Assembly: GCF_035083965.1 (NCBI RefSeq)
Contig: NC_089727.1
Location: 13,273,501-13,337,500, forward strand
Source: Branchiostoma lanceolatum
Taxonomy: Eukaryota > Chordata > Leptocardii > Amphioxiformes > Branchiostomatidae
DNA: 64,000 nt
Direction of reading: 5' to 3'
A program made the position numbers and the translations under genes. Below are positions 33,501-43,968 of this stretch, piece by piece. Positions within the stretch are counted from its first letter, which is position 1; the number at the start of each line of letters is the position of its first letter. A model generated the notes under the pieces. The model was not told the origin of the DNA. It ran no database searches and was given only the letters and a program-made list of their open reading frames with translations.

Positions 33501-35060
33501 TGAACTGAAAAAAAAGACATCAATATTTTATTGCTAATACAGTGAAAAGAAAACATCACCATGAGCAATACAAAAGTACACAATCATGTAGTCGTTATGA
33601 TATAGATCATCTGGTTTCAAACTATGAAATCAAACAAGTTTTGCTGCAAAGCAACGCGATGGCACAGTTGAAATTTCCTAATGGTGCCTTGTAGCAAAAC
33701 GATCTTATGGGCATGTGCTCCAAATGTCGGTACAGAACTTCCATTCTTTTAACATTTGATATCAAATGTAAAACAAGGGAAAACAAAGCAAAGTACAAGC
33801 TCTTGTACCTCTCCCATTTCCACAGGGATCACCTATAGTACTGATCATGACCTCCCCGCTGGCCAGACAGTGTGTGTTGTGGGGGTTAGCAAGCCCCACC
33901 TTCTCCAGTAGTTCACTAGGCTCCAATACCTGTAGAAGAGAATTGTCGGGAATGTTAGATTTTAGGGAAGCTCTATTGTGTTTTATCCGCATCACATACC
34001 AGGCCCTGACCTCAGGGTATGCAGAAGAGCGGGCGGCCAAAGAACAGCTAGAGGAGGGACCCAGAGGAGGAGATGAGGAGCATAAGCAATAGCTGGCACG
34101 ACCTCAGAAAGAAGGAGGCCCAAAGACGAGTGCAATGGATGACTATCATCGGTGGCCTATGCTCCATCTAACCGGTGCAAAGGGCCTAAGTAAGTAACTC
34201 TTAGTATAACGTTACTGTGCTAAAAAAACGATTATTTTGATATTTTTACTTATAAACATTTCAAATGACCAAAGTCTTGAAGCAAGCCACCTTGTGAATT
34301 TGTGGAGCTCTTGGATTGGTTCCAGTATCGATGACGTATATGCGGCTTGACGTCAGTCCGGGGCAGATGAGGCGGTTGCGACACTTGGTGGGGTCGTCAA
34401 AACACGAGCTGCAGGCGTTCCACCCCGTGTGGTGGAGCTCGTCCTTCAGGTAAGGCATCTCCAAGCGGTGGATCACCTACAAACCAAGCAAAACGGGCGT
34501 AAAGCCCCCTTCTCACAACAATGTGATTTTTAACAAGTTGTTACTCTGTTAGGATACTGTAGTGGTTACTGAGGGGAACACAACACATATATGCACGTTT
34601 CATTAAGTGTGAGTAAAGGTTGTCACCATCGGTTGTCGCACCTTACTGTATGTAGGTGAAGCTGGATCCACGTCCACAGTTGCAAGGTAGTCCGGTTTAT
34701 CGATACCTGGTCAAGAACAGAAAAATATAGTCATTAACTATGGTTGGTTGATGAATAGTCTATCTTGCATGACGTAATGATCATACAATTTCATGATATT
34801 TTGCTTATAAGTAGGTGAGGAAGCGAGTGATAACGTCCAGTTTGATGACGCATTTTGTAGATATGCGTCGAACTTAAAATTTTAACTTCAAAGCACGATT
34901 TTGACTTATTAGTCTTACCTGTGTTGCAGTAAATGCAGGGAAGGTAGGCGAGCTGCTCCCTTGGTGCCTTCATGGCATCCAGTGGGGTGCGGTATCCGGG
35001 CCCACCGCATGCGGCGCTGCTACACGGCTTCTGAATCGATGCTGACGACTGGTGCATCAT
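30512..35060 (-). CDS. SELENBP1: Selenium-binding protein 1 / methanethiol oxidase homologue, complete
   Basis: Beta-propeller protein of the SELENBP1 family, in which the human protein oxidises methanethiol. Minus-strand exons: 35060..34919, 34706..34642, 34476..34291, 33929..33809, 33327..33145, 32651..32470, 32183..32105, 31753..31632, 31310..31096, 30674..30512; all phases agree, giving 485 residues (human 472). Signature runs: '[16 protein letters not shown]', 'LPCIYCNTG', '[14 protein letters not shown]', '[12 protein letters not shown]', '[17 protein letters not shown]', '[12 protein letters not shown]', '[13 protein letters not shown]', '[15 protein letters not shown]', '[11 protein letters not shown]'. 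The many conserved His residues suit a metal site. Two ATGs are adjacent (35060 and 35057); either could start, making an N-terminus about 13 residues longer than human. The residue aligned with human Cys57 is Ser68. Exon 7 has a tandem TAG/AAG acceptor at 32186-32181. Confidence 0.95.
33960..34200 (+). mobile_element. LINE 3'-end fragment (in SELENBP1 intron 3, antisense)
   Basis: On the + strand, 34100-34160 reads '[17 protein letters not shown]' and stop, resembling the C-terminal end of CR1/L2-like reverse-transcriptase frames, followed by a short 'AAGTAAGTAA' tail typical of microsatellite-tailed LINEs. The upstream extent is uncertain and the frame is broken. Confidence 0.5.
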
Positions 35061-35869
35061 TACGGCGACAAGACGACAACTCCCTGTGCGACAAGTTGTG
35101 TCAAGGATATCATAAAATGTCCTTGGTTGTATGCACTTTATTTTCAGCAAATTGTCCTTGAAACTCTAAACTGGACAAGGTCTTTCTCGTTTGGTAAATT
35201 GTAGACTGATTAAAACAGGTCAGTGACCTGTAAACTTTTCGCTTATCATGATACCATGACCTTCACCGCTTTTTTGGTGTATCTTATTACCTGGATGTCT
35301 AATCTTCATCGACGTACCATGACCTTCATTTTATTATTCATTGATAGGGCTTGTTTCTTGTGAAGACGATCATTGCTTCTTAGGAACGTCTTTCCAAAAG
35401 CTGAACAGATTCACTCTCTTCCCTTTGAAACACGCCAAGTTTGTTCTATAATGCCAAAACATACTTCAAATTCATTTTTCATAAGTTATGTTTTTATCTA
35501 CTTTGAGAAAAGGTTCAAAATGACATGTTTTAAACGGTTGTGCGCGGTTGTCCAGTAAACATTAAATCTTAGATACAACACAACCAATGAGCAATTTGGA
35601 CGATTATCGACCATTATACTAGACTTTTAACTTCTAAACAACTGATAGCAGCAGTTTCAGGGCATATATCAGGGCATATACCTACATGGAGACAGGTCAG
35701 TTTGGAAATGCCCGACGCACCTGGACATATAGATATGTTACAACGTACTGCACCTGCCTGCTGAATCTGAAGGGTCGCGACGAGACTACTGTCACCTGTC
35801 ACCTGACTCGAGCCCCGTCTTTCCGCCCACCGTTCTTCACTAAGAAGTTGTTCTGCAGCTGGATAAACC

Positions 35870-36770
35870 CCGTGACACAAGACTGACCATGCCGCCCTGT
35901 AGTGAATAAACAAAGCTCACTGTAAACTGATCTTATCAGATCATAGGTACCACTGCAGTATACCGACCTAGCTCAGGACAATGACCCGATTAATGTCCAC
36001 TAGTTTGTTATTGTTGTTAGCAGATCATGAATGGATGTTAGAAAATTAACCGGCCAGATGTTTGAACCTATTCTCCAAGCAGAGGTTTCGATCAGGGGGC
36101 TCGTAGTGATCGGGATTTTTGAAGGGAGGGCAGCGTTAAAAATCCCGGCCACTACTAGCCGCCCGACCGAAACCTCTGCTTGGAGAATAGTTTGAACCCC
36201 GGCCTTCTGAATGCAAGGCAACCATTCCATTCCCTGAGCTATTGTACTGGTCAGTGATTCCAGTGTACCCCCTGTCAATAAGTATTTTGCACTATTGACA
36301 TGGCGAAATTATAGGTCACCCTCGTTTCAAGTATAACGCACATTCACGAATACATTGTAAAAGTTGGTCCTTACTAGATCTACTTACGACGGATATAAGT
36401 GGATAGACCAATGATGTAATTGTTACATGTCGACCCATCAAGATTTTTCTTAGTTACATTTCAGAAAAATATAGAGAGGACAATGATTAAAATTACTGCA
36501 ATGAATGAAAATATCCTGCAGCTGTGAAGGAACGTTAACGATACAGATAATCTTTTTTCGGTGATCTTGTTCTAGAAATCATAAAACCCTGGCACAACAA
36601 ATATGTCACCCCGTAGGAAGTAAACAAAACTAGTCTATAGACTCTGATCTTGATCCTGGGCACAAACCTTGAACTTTGCTCTGATCATGAGTTATTAAAA
36701 CCCTCCTGCGGTATACCGAGCTGGCTGAGGACTGTGGCCTGACCAATGTCCAATACGTGTTGTGGTAATC
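35870..36770. repeat. Diverged direct repeat pair
   Basis: 35870-36010 and 36600-36770 share ordered blocks: 'AGTAAACAAA', 'CTGATCTT', then 'GCAGTATACCGACCTAGCT' against 'GCGGTATACCGAGCTGGCT', and 'ATGTCCA'. The copies are about 740 bases apart; the foldback element lies between them. Confidence 0.55.
36061..36197. mobile_element. Foldback MITE with target-site duplication
   Basis: Element 36068-36190 (123 bases) starts 'CTATTCTCCAAGCAGAGG' and ends with its exact complement; the outer 23 bases pair perfectly and imperfect pairing continues to about 55 bases per arm, leaving a short loop near 36121-36136. It is flanked on both sides by 'TTTGAAC' (36061-36067 and 36191-36197), a 7-base direct repeat that looks like a target-site duplication. 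No coding capacity. Confidence 0.85.
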
Positions 36771-36910
36771 AGCGTATCAAAACGTTTGATAGAAATTCAA
36801 TTTTTTCAAGGTACGTAATAGAATCTGCAGCTGTCATTCAAATCATTCTTGGCCAAGCAACATATGATGTGTTTATTTGTGAGAAATGATCAAAAATTAA
36901 CTTGCGTTTC

Positions 36911-37024
36911 ACGAACGTAGAAGTATTGAAGGGCATTGAATATAATACACACACACACACACATATATATGTATATATATAACGTTATAACGTTATGTAT
37001 ATTCAATGCCATTCAATACGTTCG
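36911..37024. repeat. Imperfect inverted repeat around an AC/TA tract
   Basis: 'CGAACGTAGAAGTATTGAA' plus 'GGGCATTGAATATA' on the left pairs with 'TATATTCAATGCC' plus 'ATTCAATACGTTCG' on the right. The loop is (AC)n followed by alternating TA and 'AACGTTATAACGTTA'. Confidence 0.7.
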
Positions 37025-37339
37025 TAAAGGCGCGAGTCGATTTCTAACATTTAAAAATATCATACATACTTCTCTCAGCTGACCTAACTCAGCAACCAAT
37101 AGGGAATCGGGTGTCAAACGGTTACTCTACGGTGCTGAATAACACAAACCAAGGAGGCACAAACAGAGCGCTGCGGCTCAGTTGGCGACTCGGATATCAA
37201 TTGAGAAAACATTCCGTGTTGTCGATTTAATCTGCACCCGTAGCTATAGAGTGCAAGTGTATTTTGTAAATGTGAAAGTTATTTGTATGATCAAAATATT
37301 TCATGGACTTTTATTTATTTATTTAAGGACCTTAAAAAG

Positions 37340-37815
37340 CATCCAGAGCATTTTATGAGGCTTGAAACTTGAATGAAAAAACTCTAATTCCTGCACATTT
37401 CAATAACACTATACCATTACATATCGACATAAAGGAGCAAAGATACGGTGTCGTAGTGGTGAGAACTGATAGAAAATTCAAGCCCTAATAGACTGATCCT
37501 GACTGTCTATCAAAATTAGCGGTTCGACCAATGTCAAAGATTTGCATTTTTATGTTTTAATTTTGTATTTCTACGTTTTGACGGAGGTGGGCGGGGCTAT
37601 GGTATCGGTCCGCGGTCTACATTCAGTACACCGTGAGGCGCGTGAAATTAAAAGATCACCGCTGTAGCTTATTTTTGTGCCGCTTTTGAGCACTTTTGAT
37701 AAGAAATACGCACGCAAATGTGGTAAACAGTGGCATTAATGTCAGTTTCATAAAGATTACAGCAACTAGAATATTTCCAGTTTTCAAGCCTCATAAAATG
37801 CTCTGGGTGCCTGAA
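37340..37815. repeat. Inverted repeat, 24-base core, about 430-base spacer
   Basis: 'CAGAGCATTTTATGAGGCTT' (plus GAAA) at about 37345-37368 recurs as its complement at about 37783-37806. As a result the same peptide HPEHFMRLE is encoded on opposite strands at the two sites. Confidence 0.7.
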
Positions 37816-38030
37816 CTCTTTTTCGATTGATGTTGCAAAATGTGGGATTTTCCTCATCTTTTCGAAGTCTTGTTTCTTCATATTGCTCATATAATGCTTG
37901 TTATTACTTCTTTGATTTTTTCCCCAATTTTGTCGCGCTCTTTCAATAGGTTCTATTGGCAATTCCTTTGGTGTAGGTATCAAATCATCGGTGTGAGACC
38001 ACCGCGGATTACATGGTGACCTTTGACATT

Positions 38031-38045
38031 CAAGATGGCGGTTAG
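38031..38045 (+). promoter_or_regulatory. YY1-like motif and donor; candidate RNF14 5' leader exon end
   Basis: 'CAAGATGGCGG' matches the YY1 element common just downstream of housekeeping start sites. Four bases later a strong donor (TTAG then GTAAGT at 38046) appears. The RNF14 start codon at 39815 is preceded by an acceptor-like CAG at 39800, so a leader exon spliced across the gap is plausible. The join would make a short upstream frame overlapping the RNF14 ATG. Confidence 0.35.
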
Positions 38046-38460
38046 GTAAGTCGTCTGACGCGTTTCGGTGTCACTTTTCTTTATTTTCCGCCTTGCATGA
38101 TCAACATTCACAATTAGGTAGCAACGAGAACTTGTCCTTAAAGTTTTGGCACTTTGTACGTACCAATTTTGCAATGATTTGTGAGGTAGGACGTCTGAAA
38201 AATGTTCATTCCTACCAGAATTCCTTACATCACTCGCTTACGCAACACTTTGAAACGTTGAGTTAACTAATACTAAAGTTATGCCCTATGATACAACATA
38301 ATATTTACATGTAGCTAAGCATTTCTAGTCGCTTTGTAATTTCTAATATCATACTGTACAATTATTAACCCTCACACAGCTGTGGACCGACAAGCTGTCA
38401 TTAAACTCTGGCACATATATATAAAAGATCCTCACAAATCAAAAGTGTCATGTAACACTG

Positions 38461-39120
38461 AACATTAATCCGACGCAACCTTAATCCAACACATTTCAGT
38501 ACTCCCCTGTAAGTAAAGACCTGGCGCTGATATGCAAAATCTTTTGATTGGTTCTAAAATACAGTAAGGTAGGCAACATAAAAATGTGCGTACTAGTAAG
38601 GTCCTGATTAGAACAGTTGTTGTTGTGGCAAGATTGACGGAAAATTTGACATGTTTTAATCATACAGGGCATAATGTGGGAGGGAGAGCAGCCATTCCAT
38701 TTTTAGGACGATGGTTGATGACTAGTTCATGGCAGTTGACGATTGTGTCGACTGTGACATGGTGTGTCAGTTTTACCTCAGTGTAACTCAGCTGTTGGTT
38801 GACAGAGTGGTTGACAAACAGCTTTAATTGTATAGAGCAAAATCAAGGATCAACAACTTCACTATTGTATTGTGTCGGATTAATGATCCATTTGGAACAT
38901 CATCTTCAAAGGACTTCATCATCAGTGACGCTATTTTCAAGTCTTGTTTTCTGGCCACAGCTCAATAATCCGCAGACTCATATATGTGCAGTTAATGACT
39001 GGGGAAGCGTTACACATAAATTATGAACTCAACAGTTACTGAAATACTCACAAGGTCGCTTGTTGATTTATGATTCCGCCCTGCATTTGCTCAAAAGTGT
39101 CGGATCAAGGTTGAGTGCTG
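38461..39120. mobile_element. Diverged relative of the 14786-16567 TIR element
   Basis: Shares 'TGTCGGATTAATG', 'TTTGGAACA', 'CGACTGTGACATG', 'GCTTGTTGATTTA' and 'CTGTTGGTTGAC' in the same order with the first copy. The left end has 'AACATTAATCCGAC' and 'CCTTAATCCAACAC'; the right end has 'GTGTCGGATCAAGG'. It is about 1.1 kb shorter and clearly older. Confidence 0.6.
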
Positions 39121-39394
39121 TTACATGTACAATGTAACATCAAGAAAAAGTTGATCCCAGCAAGAGTTTTACAGATAGACCTGAACAATATACAATGTGA
39201 TTGTTATATGTCAAGACAGGTATGTTACCTGCAGTAAATGATTTTAATCCAGCTTATAAGATGTAGAATGTTTGGCCAATAACTAATAAGTGATGAATAA
39301 TTGTCTTCTCGATAGCTTGCACATGTATCAAATGCTTTTTTGAATGTAATTGATGTTATTTGTCCGTTCGTTTTGTTCATTTGTGTTACTTCAA

Positions 39395-39715
39395 GAGTCT
39401 CTTAAAGGAAGTCATGATCAGATTCGGAGCCGTACGTGTGTCTGGCGGTAGGCTGTTCCAGACATTTGGTCCGCAGTAGGCTACCGCTCTTCTGAAGGCT
39501 TGGGTTTGGAGACAACCAGCTGAATGCTTGTGCTTTGTCTGGTTGTCCGTGTACTTTGGTCTCTGCAGTACGCAAATATCAGGCACATGTAGGGTGGCAG
39601 TTTATAGTTAAGGGATTTGTAGATTTGTATGACATTGTAGTAATGAGGTTCATCAGGTCTCGACCTGGACCTGATCCTCTGGACCGTACCTGGACCTGAA
39701 TTCTCTGGACTGGTA
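39395..39715 (-). pseudogene. Non-LTR retrotransposon reverse-transcriptase C-terminal remnant
   Basis: The minus strand encodes 'AFRRAVAYCGPNVWNSLPP' and then 'SFKRLLK' before a stop, the typical C-terminal pattern (tyrosine/WN-LP, then F-K-L-K) of jockey/CR1/L2-like ORFs. An upstream piece ('YNVIQIYKSLNYKLPPYMC') is in another frame, so it is frameshifted. It lies about 100 bases upstream of the RNF14 start codon. Confidence 0.7.
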
Positions 39716-39814
39716 CCCATCCCTAGTAATAGTTTTCAAAGAGTGATCTCTGCTTTGTTGTACCACAGATAACCCTTAACTGTGCTGCTGTGACTGACAG
39801 TTGTTCCAAACAAC

Positions 39815-42800
39815 ATGTCTGACCAGGAGGCTCAGGAGAATGAGCTACTGGCCCTGTCCAGTATCTATGACGACACTGTCTTCATGGCAGCAGAAGATGG
39901 AACTGGGGGACAGTTTTGTTCCATACTGGATCTCCCGGAGAACTTTCAGATCAAAGCTCCAGCTCCCCCTGGGGAGTCAGGTGAGTACTGCAATGTTACA
40001 CCTCATGGACCATTCTGTCCTTCTTTAAGCCCCGGTTACACATAGCCGAACAAGTCTTCCGACCAACAGCCAACCAACGTTGACAGTATAGGTCCGGAGC
40101 AGTCTGACCAGTTTTAGATTAAGAGTCAAATTTGAGTCTCCCAAACACAACCTGACCACTAATGACCAAAAACCCAACCACCAGCCAACCTATTCCAGAT
40201 CTCACGTCCACGGCCAAATATTTGGTTGGTGCAGCTGAACACCAGCCATCCTAGTAGCTCCCAAACCACTTCTAACCATGGTTGGGGGAAGGCCAGGAGG
40301 CCATGTTGGGCTATATGTTACCAGCGCTTTAGATAACCACCAAGAATGGCTAGATCTTATGGCATTATGTACATGTAACTTTTGGTCAGAAGCACCAGGA
40401 AGTTCATACCATCTGCCACCTCGTGACCAGTCTTGAGAAGAACCATGTTGAAATACCATCTGTTGAAAGAAATACAAACACGTATTAATACAGTCACTTT
40501 TGTCACCCTGTCTCCAGTGAACAAGGCAACTGTTATCCCAGTCAAGTACCTCCCTCCCATCATCCTTCACTTCCAGTACCCAGCTGACTACCCATCATGC
40601 AGTGCACCTCAGTTCACTCTGTCCTGCAAGTGGCTTACCTTACAGCAGGTTAGTGCATGTGTGGTTTCATGTTCATTAAATAGGTTCTTTTTTTTTGCTA
40701 ACTGTCTACGTAGTAGACCCTACATTCAAAATACTGCGTATGTAGGTATGATTTTCACATCTGTGAATACTTGTCTTCGTTGAATTTCTAAATCTCCACT
40801 TAGCTGTTACAAGTTCCCAAGTAGCAATTATCTAATATTTGAAAAGAGCATTAAAAAGAGCATTGTAAAGAATCTTTCCCGTATCATTTCTAATTTGTGC
40901 AATATTAACAATCCTACATTCTGCACATTTGCAGCTAACTTTGCTCTGTAAACATCTGGATGAGCTGTGGACGGAGAACTCTGGGATGGAGATTCTGTTC
41001 ACCTGGGCACAGTACCTGCAGGAGGAGGCACTGAGTACCCTGGGTATCTCTGAGGTCCTGGACGTCACCTGGATTGAGGAGAAGGTAAAGATGAAGAACA
41101 ATAGAAGACAAAGGGTTGATGAGCAAAAGAAAACTGATGCAGAGAATACAAAAGATACCGGGACAGTTGGAGCAAGTGGACTAGATCTGTACAAAGAAAA
41201 GGAGGGAGATGAAGAAATTGTAAAGAACATTACTCATGGTGGTAGAGACAACTTTGCAAAGGGGGCAAGAGGGAGAGGTAGGGGTAGGGGTAGACACCAG
41301 CAAGGACAGTCAGCTCGAGATTGGAAAGGCTACCGCAGGTATGACAGGGGTGACAGATATGATGAGCATGGCAAACATAAGGGTAGCACCAGGGAATGGA
41401 GAGATGAAGAAAAGAGAAGGAAGAATACACCACATGAGGGCAACAAGACACAAAGACAAGGAAGAGGTGGCCACAAGAACTCAAGGGAAAGGAAATGGCA
41501 AAAAGAAGAGGAAAGAACTAATCTAAGGACTAGAGAAAATCAACAAACTGACAACAAACATGGCAACAAGGATGATAACATCATTGGTACTGATGATAAT
41601 GAATCAGAGTTGACTGTAACTTTGGTAGAGACATATGGTGAAGAGAAGGAAAGAGAGACAACTAAGGAGGTTGGAGACCCAAGAGCTATCCAAGACCTTG
41701 CCTCGCCATCCCTCCTGGTGCCAGCTATCGTTGAGTATGATCAGGAGAGGAGGCAGCACATGTTCAACACCACCATGTACAACTGTAACGTGTGCTTTGG
41801 TGAAAAGCTTGGGGCAGACTGTATCGGCTTCAAGGGCTGTGACCATGTGTACTGTAAAGAGTGCATGAAAGGCTACTTCCAGGTAAGATAAAGTTCTAGC
41901 TAGACAATGTAGGGTAAAAAATAAGGTTGCTGCTACAAGTGTCATTCAGAAGGTGTGGGGCGTTACCCTAAAAGATTGACAAAACTCAGATTTTTGGGCA
42001 TGAATATAAACTACATGTCTTTTATCAGTGTCCATCCAATTTCAAATGATTGTCATCATTTTCTTGCATGTGATGACCTTTTGAACGTCAGTTAGTGATT
42101 CCCTTTTATGCGATAGCACTTAATTTGCAATGCATTTTGTATAATCATTGTTTTGAATCCCAGGTACAGATATCAGAAGGGAATGTCCAATGTCTGCAGT
42201 GTCCAGAACCTAAGTGTGAATCACAGGCACTCCCTTCACAGGTCAGTCAGGGGTCTTTGTTGCTTACTGTACTACATTCTTTTAAATGATCAAAATTTTC
42301 AGGACAGGGGCATTTGGGAAAAGGGGTTTAAAAACTTAGCAATGCTCCCAATATGTGCGGTAAGAAGTACTGTACAAATGTGTATAACTGTGACAGTTCT
42401 AGTACATTGTATTGGACGACCATCACATGTTGCCTTATTCGCATTTCATCAGGCACAAGACATTGTAAAAGACTGTGGAAGTGGTAGTATTACACTGTGA
42501 CAGACAGGTATCCATTAAATGTAGAATTGCTGATGTTTCTACCCTCCAGGTGCAGGAGCTCGTTGGAGGAGAGTTGTTTGCTCGCTACGACCGACTGCTG
42601 CTCCAGTCCAGTCTGGATGGGATGGCGGACGTCGTGTACTGCCCGCGCAAGTCGTGCCAGTGTCCCGTCATGCTGGAACCCGACAGCAAGATGGGGGGAT
42701 GTACGGCGTGTCAGTACACCTTCTGTACGCTCTGCAAGCTGGCGTACCACGGTGTGTCGCCATGCAGGATCAAACCAGGTGTGAGAATTGTTTGTCTACT

Positions 42801-43968
42801 AACTTCTTGTTTTTGTGTAGGCATCACTCACTCACGCACAGACACACACACACAAAGACCGTTTATCATCTCTTGTTACTCATCTCATGAGGGTTAGATG
42901 TCATGGCTTGATGGCGGACCGCCAGGTGCCTCTGTCCTGTGAGTTAAGACTGTAGGTTGAGGAAGTGAAACTGAAAGTCTTCCGTTATGTTATAAATCCA
43001 TCTCTTACGTGATCATCTCCGTGGATTTGTCCTCCACTGTCTTTGTGATGATCTCTCTAGGCCACTTGTATTCACCCATAGAGGAGACTTTAGCCCTGGT
43101 TGACACTAAGTACATGTACTATGTTACGATTTTTACGAGAAAATTCTTTCTACCGGTAAACTCTGGTTGTGACCGTTTTTTCATCAACATTTCATTGAAT
43201 CTCAGATGACCTCCGAAAGCTTCGTGAAGAGTACCTGGCAGCCAGCGATGAAGGAAAGAAGTTTCTGGAGAAGCGTTACGGAAGGAAGTCCATCAAGCAG
43301 GCCCTGGAGGAGACCTTTAGCGAGGAGTGGCTGAAGAAGTACGCTAAGGAGTGTCCTCAGTGTGGGACGCACATACAGGTGGGTGTGGTCACTTGGGTTT
43401 CCTGAAGATGCAAATTAGCCTATGGAAGTCGGTTTGGAGGTAAATGTGTAAAGATATTTCCCAAATATGCAAAATGGATGTGAGGAGATTGCCTGCATAG
43501 ACAAAATAGCTGCTGAACTGATCAGAATAGATTGCTTGGTCAAACCTTTGCTGATGTTACAGCACAGTTTTTACTGTCTGCCATCTTTGTGGAGAGGATT
43601 TACATTTTTGCTCCAAACAGTTGCTGCAAGGTGGCTAATGTTCTATCATGTTAAATCTAAAGGTTACCGGTATGTAATTTGGTTTAAATCAAAGATGCTT
43701 TCTAGTCCGAAAACAAGTTTGGTTCTATTGTTGTTTCTAGAAACTTGATGGCTGTAACAAGATGACGTGTATCAAGTGCCGTGCCTACTTCTGCTGGCTG
43801 TGCGGCATGCTGCTCCACCACAGCAACCCTTATGGACACTTCAACAAGCCGGGGTCCAAGTGTTACAACCTGCTGTTCCAGGGCATGGAGGAGGGCGGGG
43901 AGGAGGGGGATGTTTGGGAGGAGGGGTTTGAGGAGGAGGATGACTGGGATTGGATTGTGTTTGCATGA
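39815..43968 (+). CDS. RNF14: RNF14-type RWD-RBR E3 ubiquitin-protein ligase, complete
   Basis: RING-between-RING ligase that passes ubiquitin from an E2 through its own cysteine. Exons: 39815..39980, 40518..40648, 40935..41882, 42164..42241, 42550..42778, 43206..43378, 43741..43968; phases agree, 650 residues as drawn (human 474). Order: RWD domain (about 7-148, with 'YPSCSAPQF'), charged linker (about 150-365), RING1 ('CNVCFGEKLG', Cys383/386), IBR ('YCPRKSCQCPVM', 'FCTLCKLAYHG'), helix-rich spacer, RING2 ('CPQCG'; catalytic-type Cys580 in 'DGCNKMTC'), acidic tail. Linker and RING1 share exon 3, whose segment 41085-41630 is purine-rich, 182 in-frame codons, and bounded by possible splice sites; without it the protein would be 468 residues. 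Poly(A) signals: AATAAA at 44865 and 44983. Confidence 0.94.

Larger units (their letters stand above)
35061..39814. other. Spacer between SELENBP1 and RNF14 (divergent)
   Basis: Should contain two promoters. No complete gene recognised. Contents listed separately: a pair of diverged direct repeats (about 35870-36010 and 36600-36770), a foldback transposon (36061-36197), two inverted repeats (36911-37024; 37340 with 37780), a TIR element relative (38461-39120), a LINE remnant (39395-39715) and a candidate RNF14 leader exon ending at 38045. A minus-strand frame of 104 codons at 37669-37983 has no recognisable family. Confidence 0.55.

Noticed and set aside
40202-40570. 122-codon minus frame
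   Set aside because: Lies in RNF14 intron 1 with no recognisable product.
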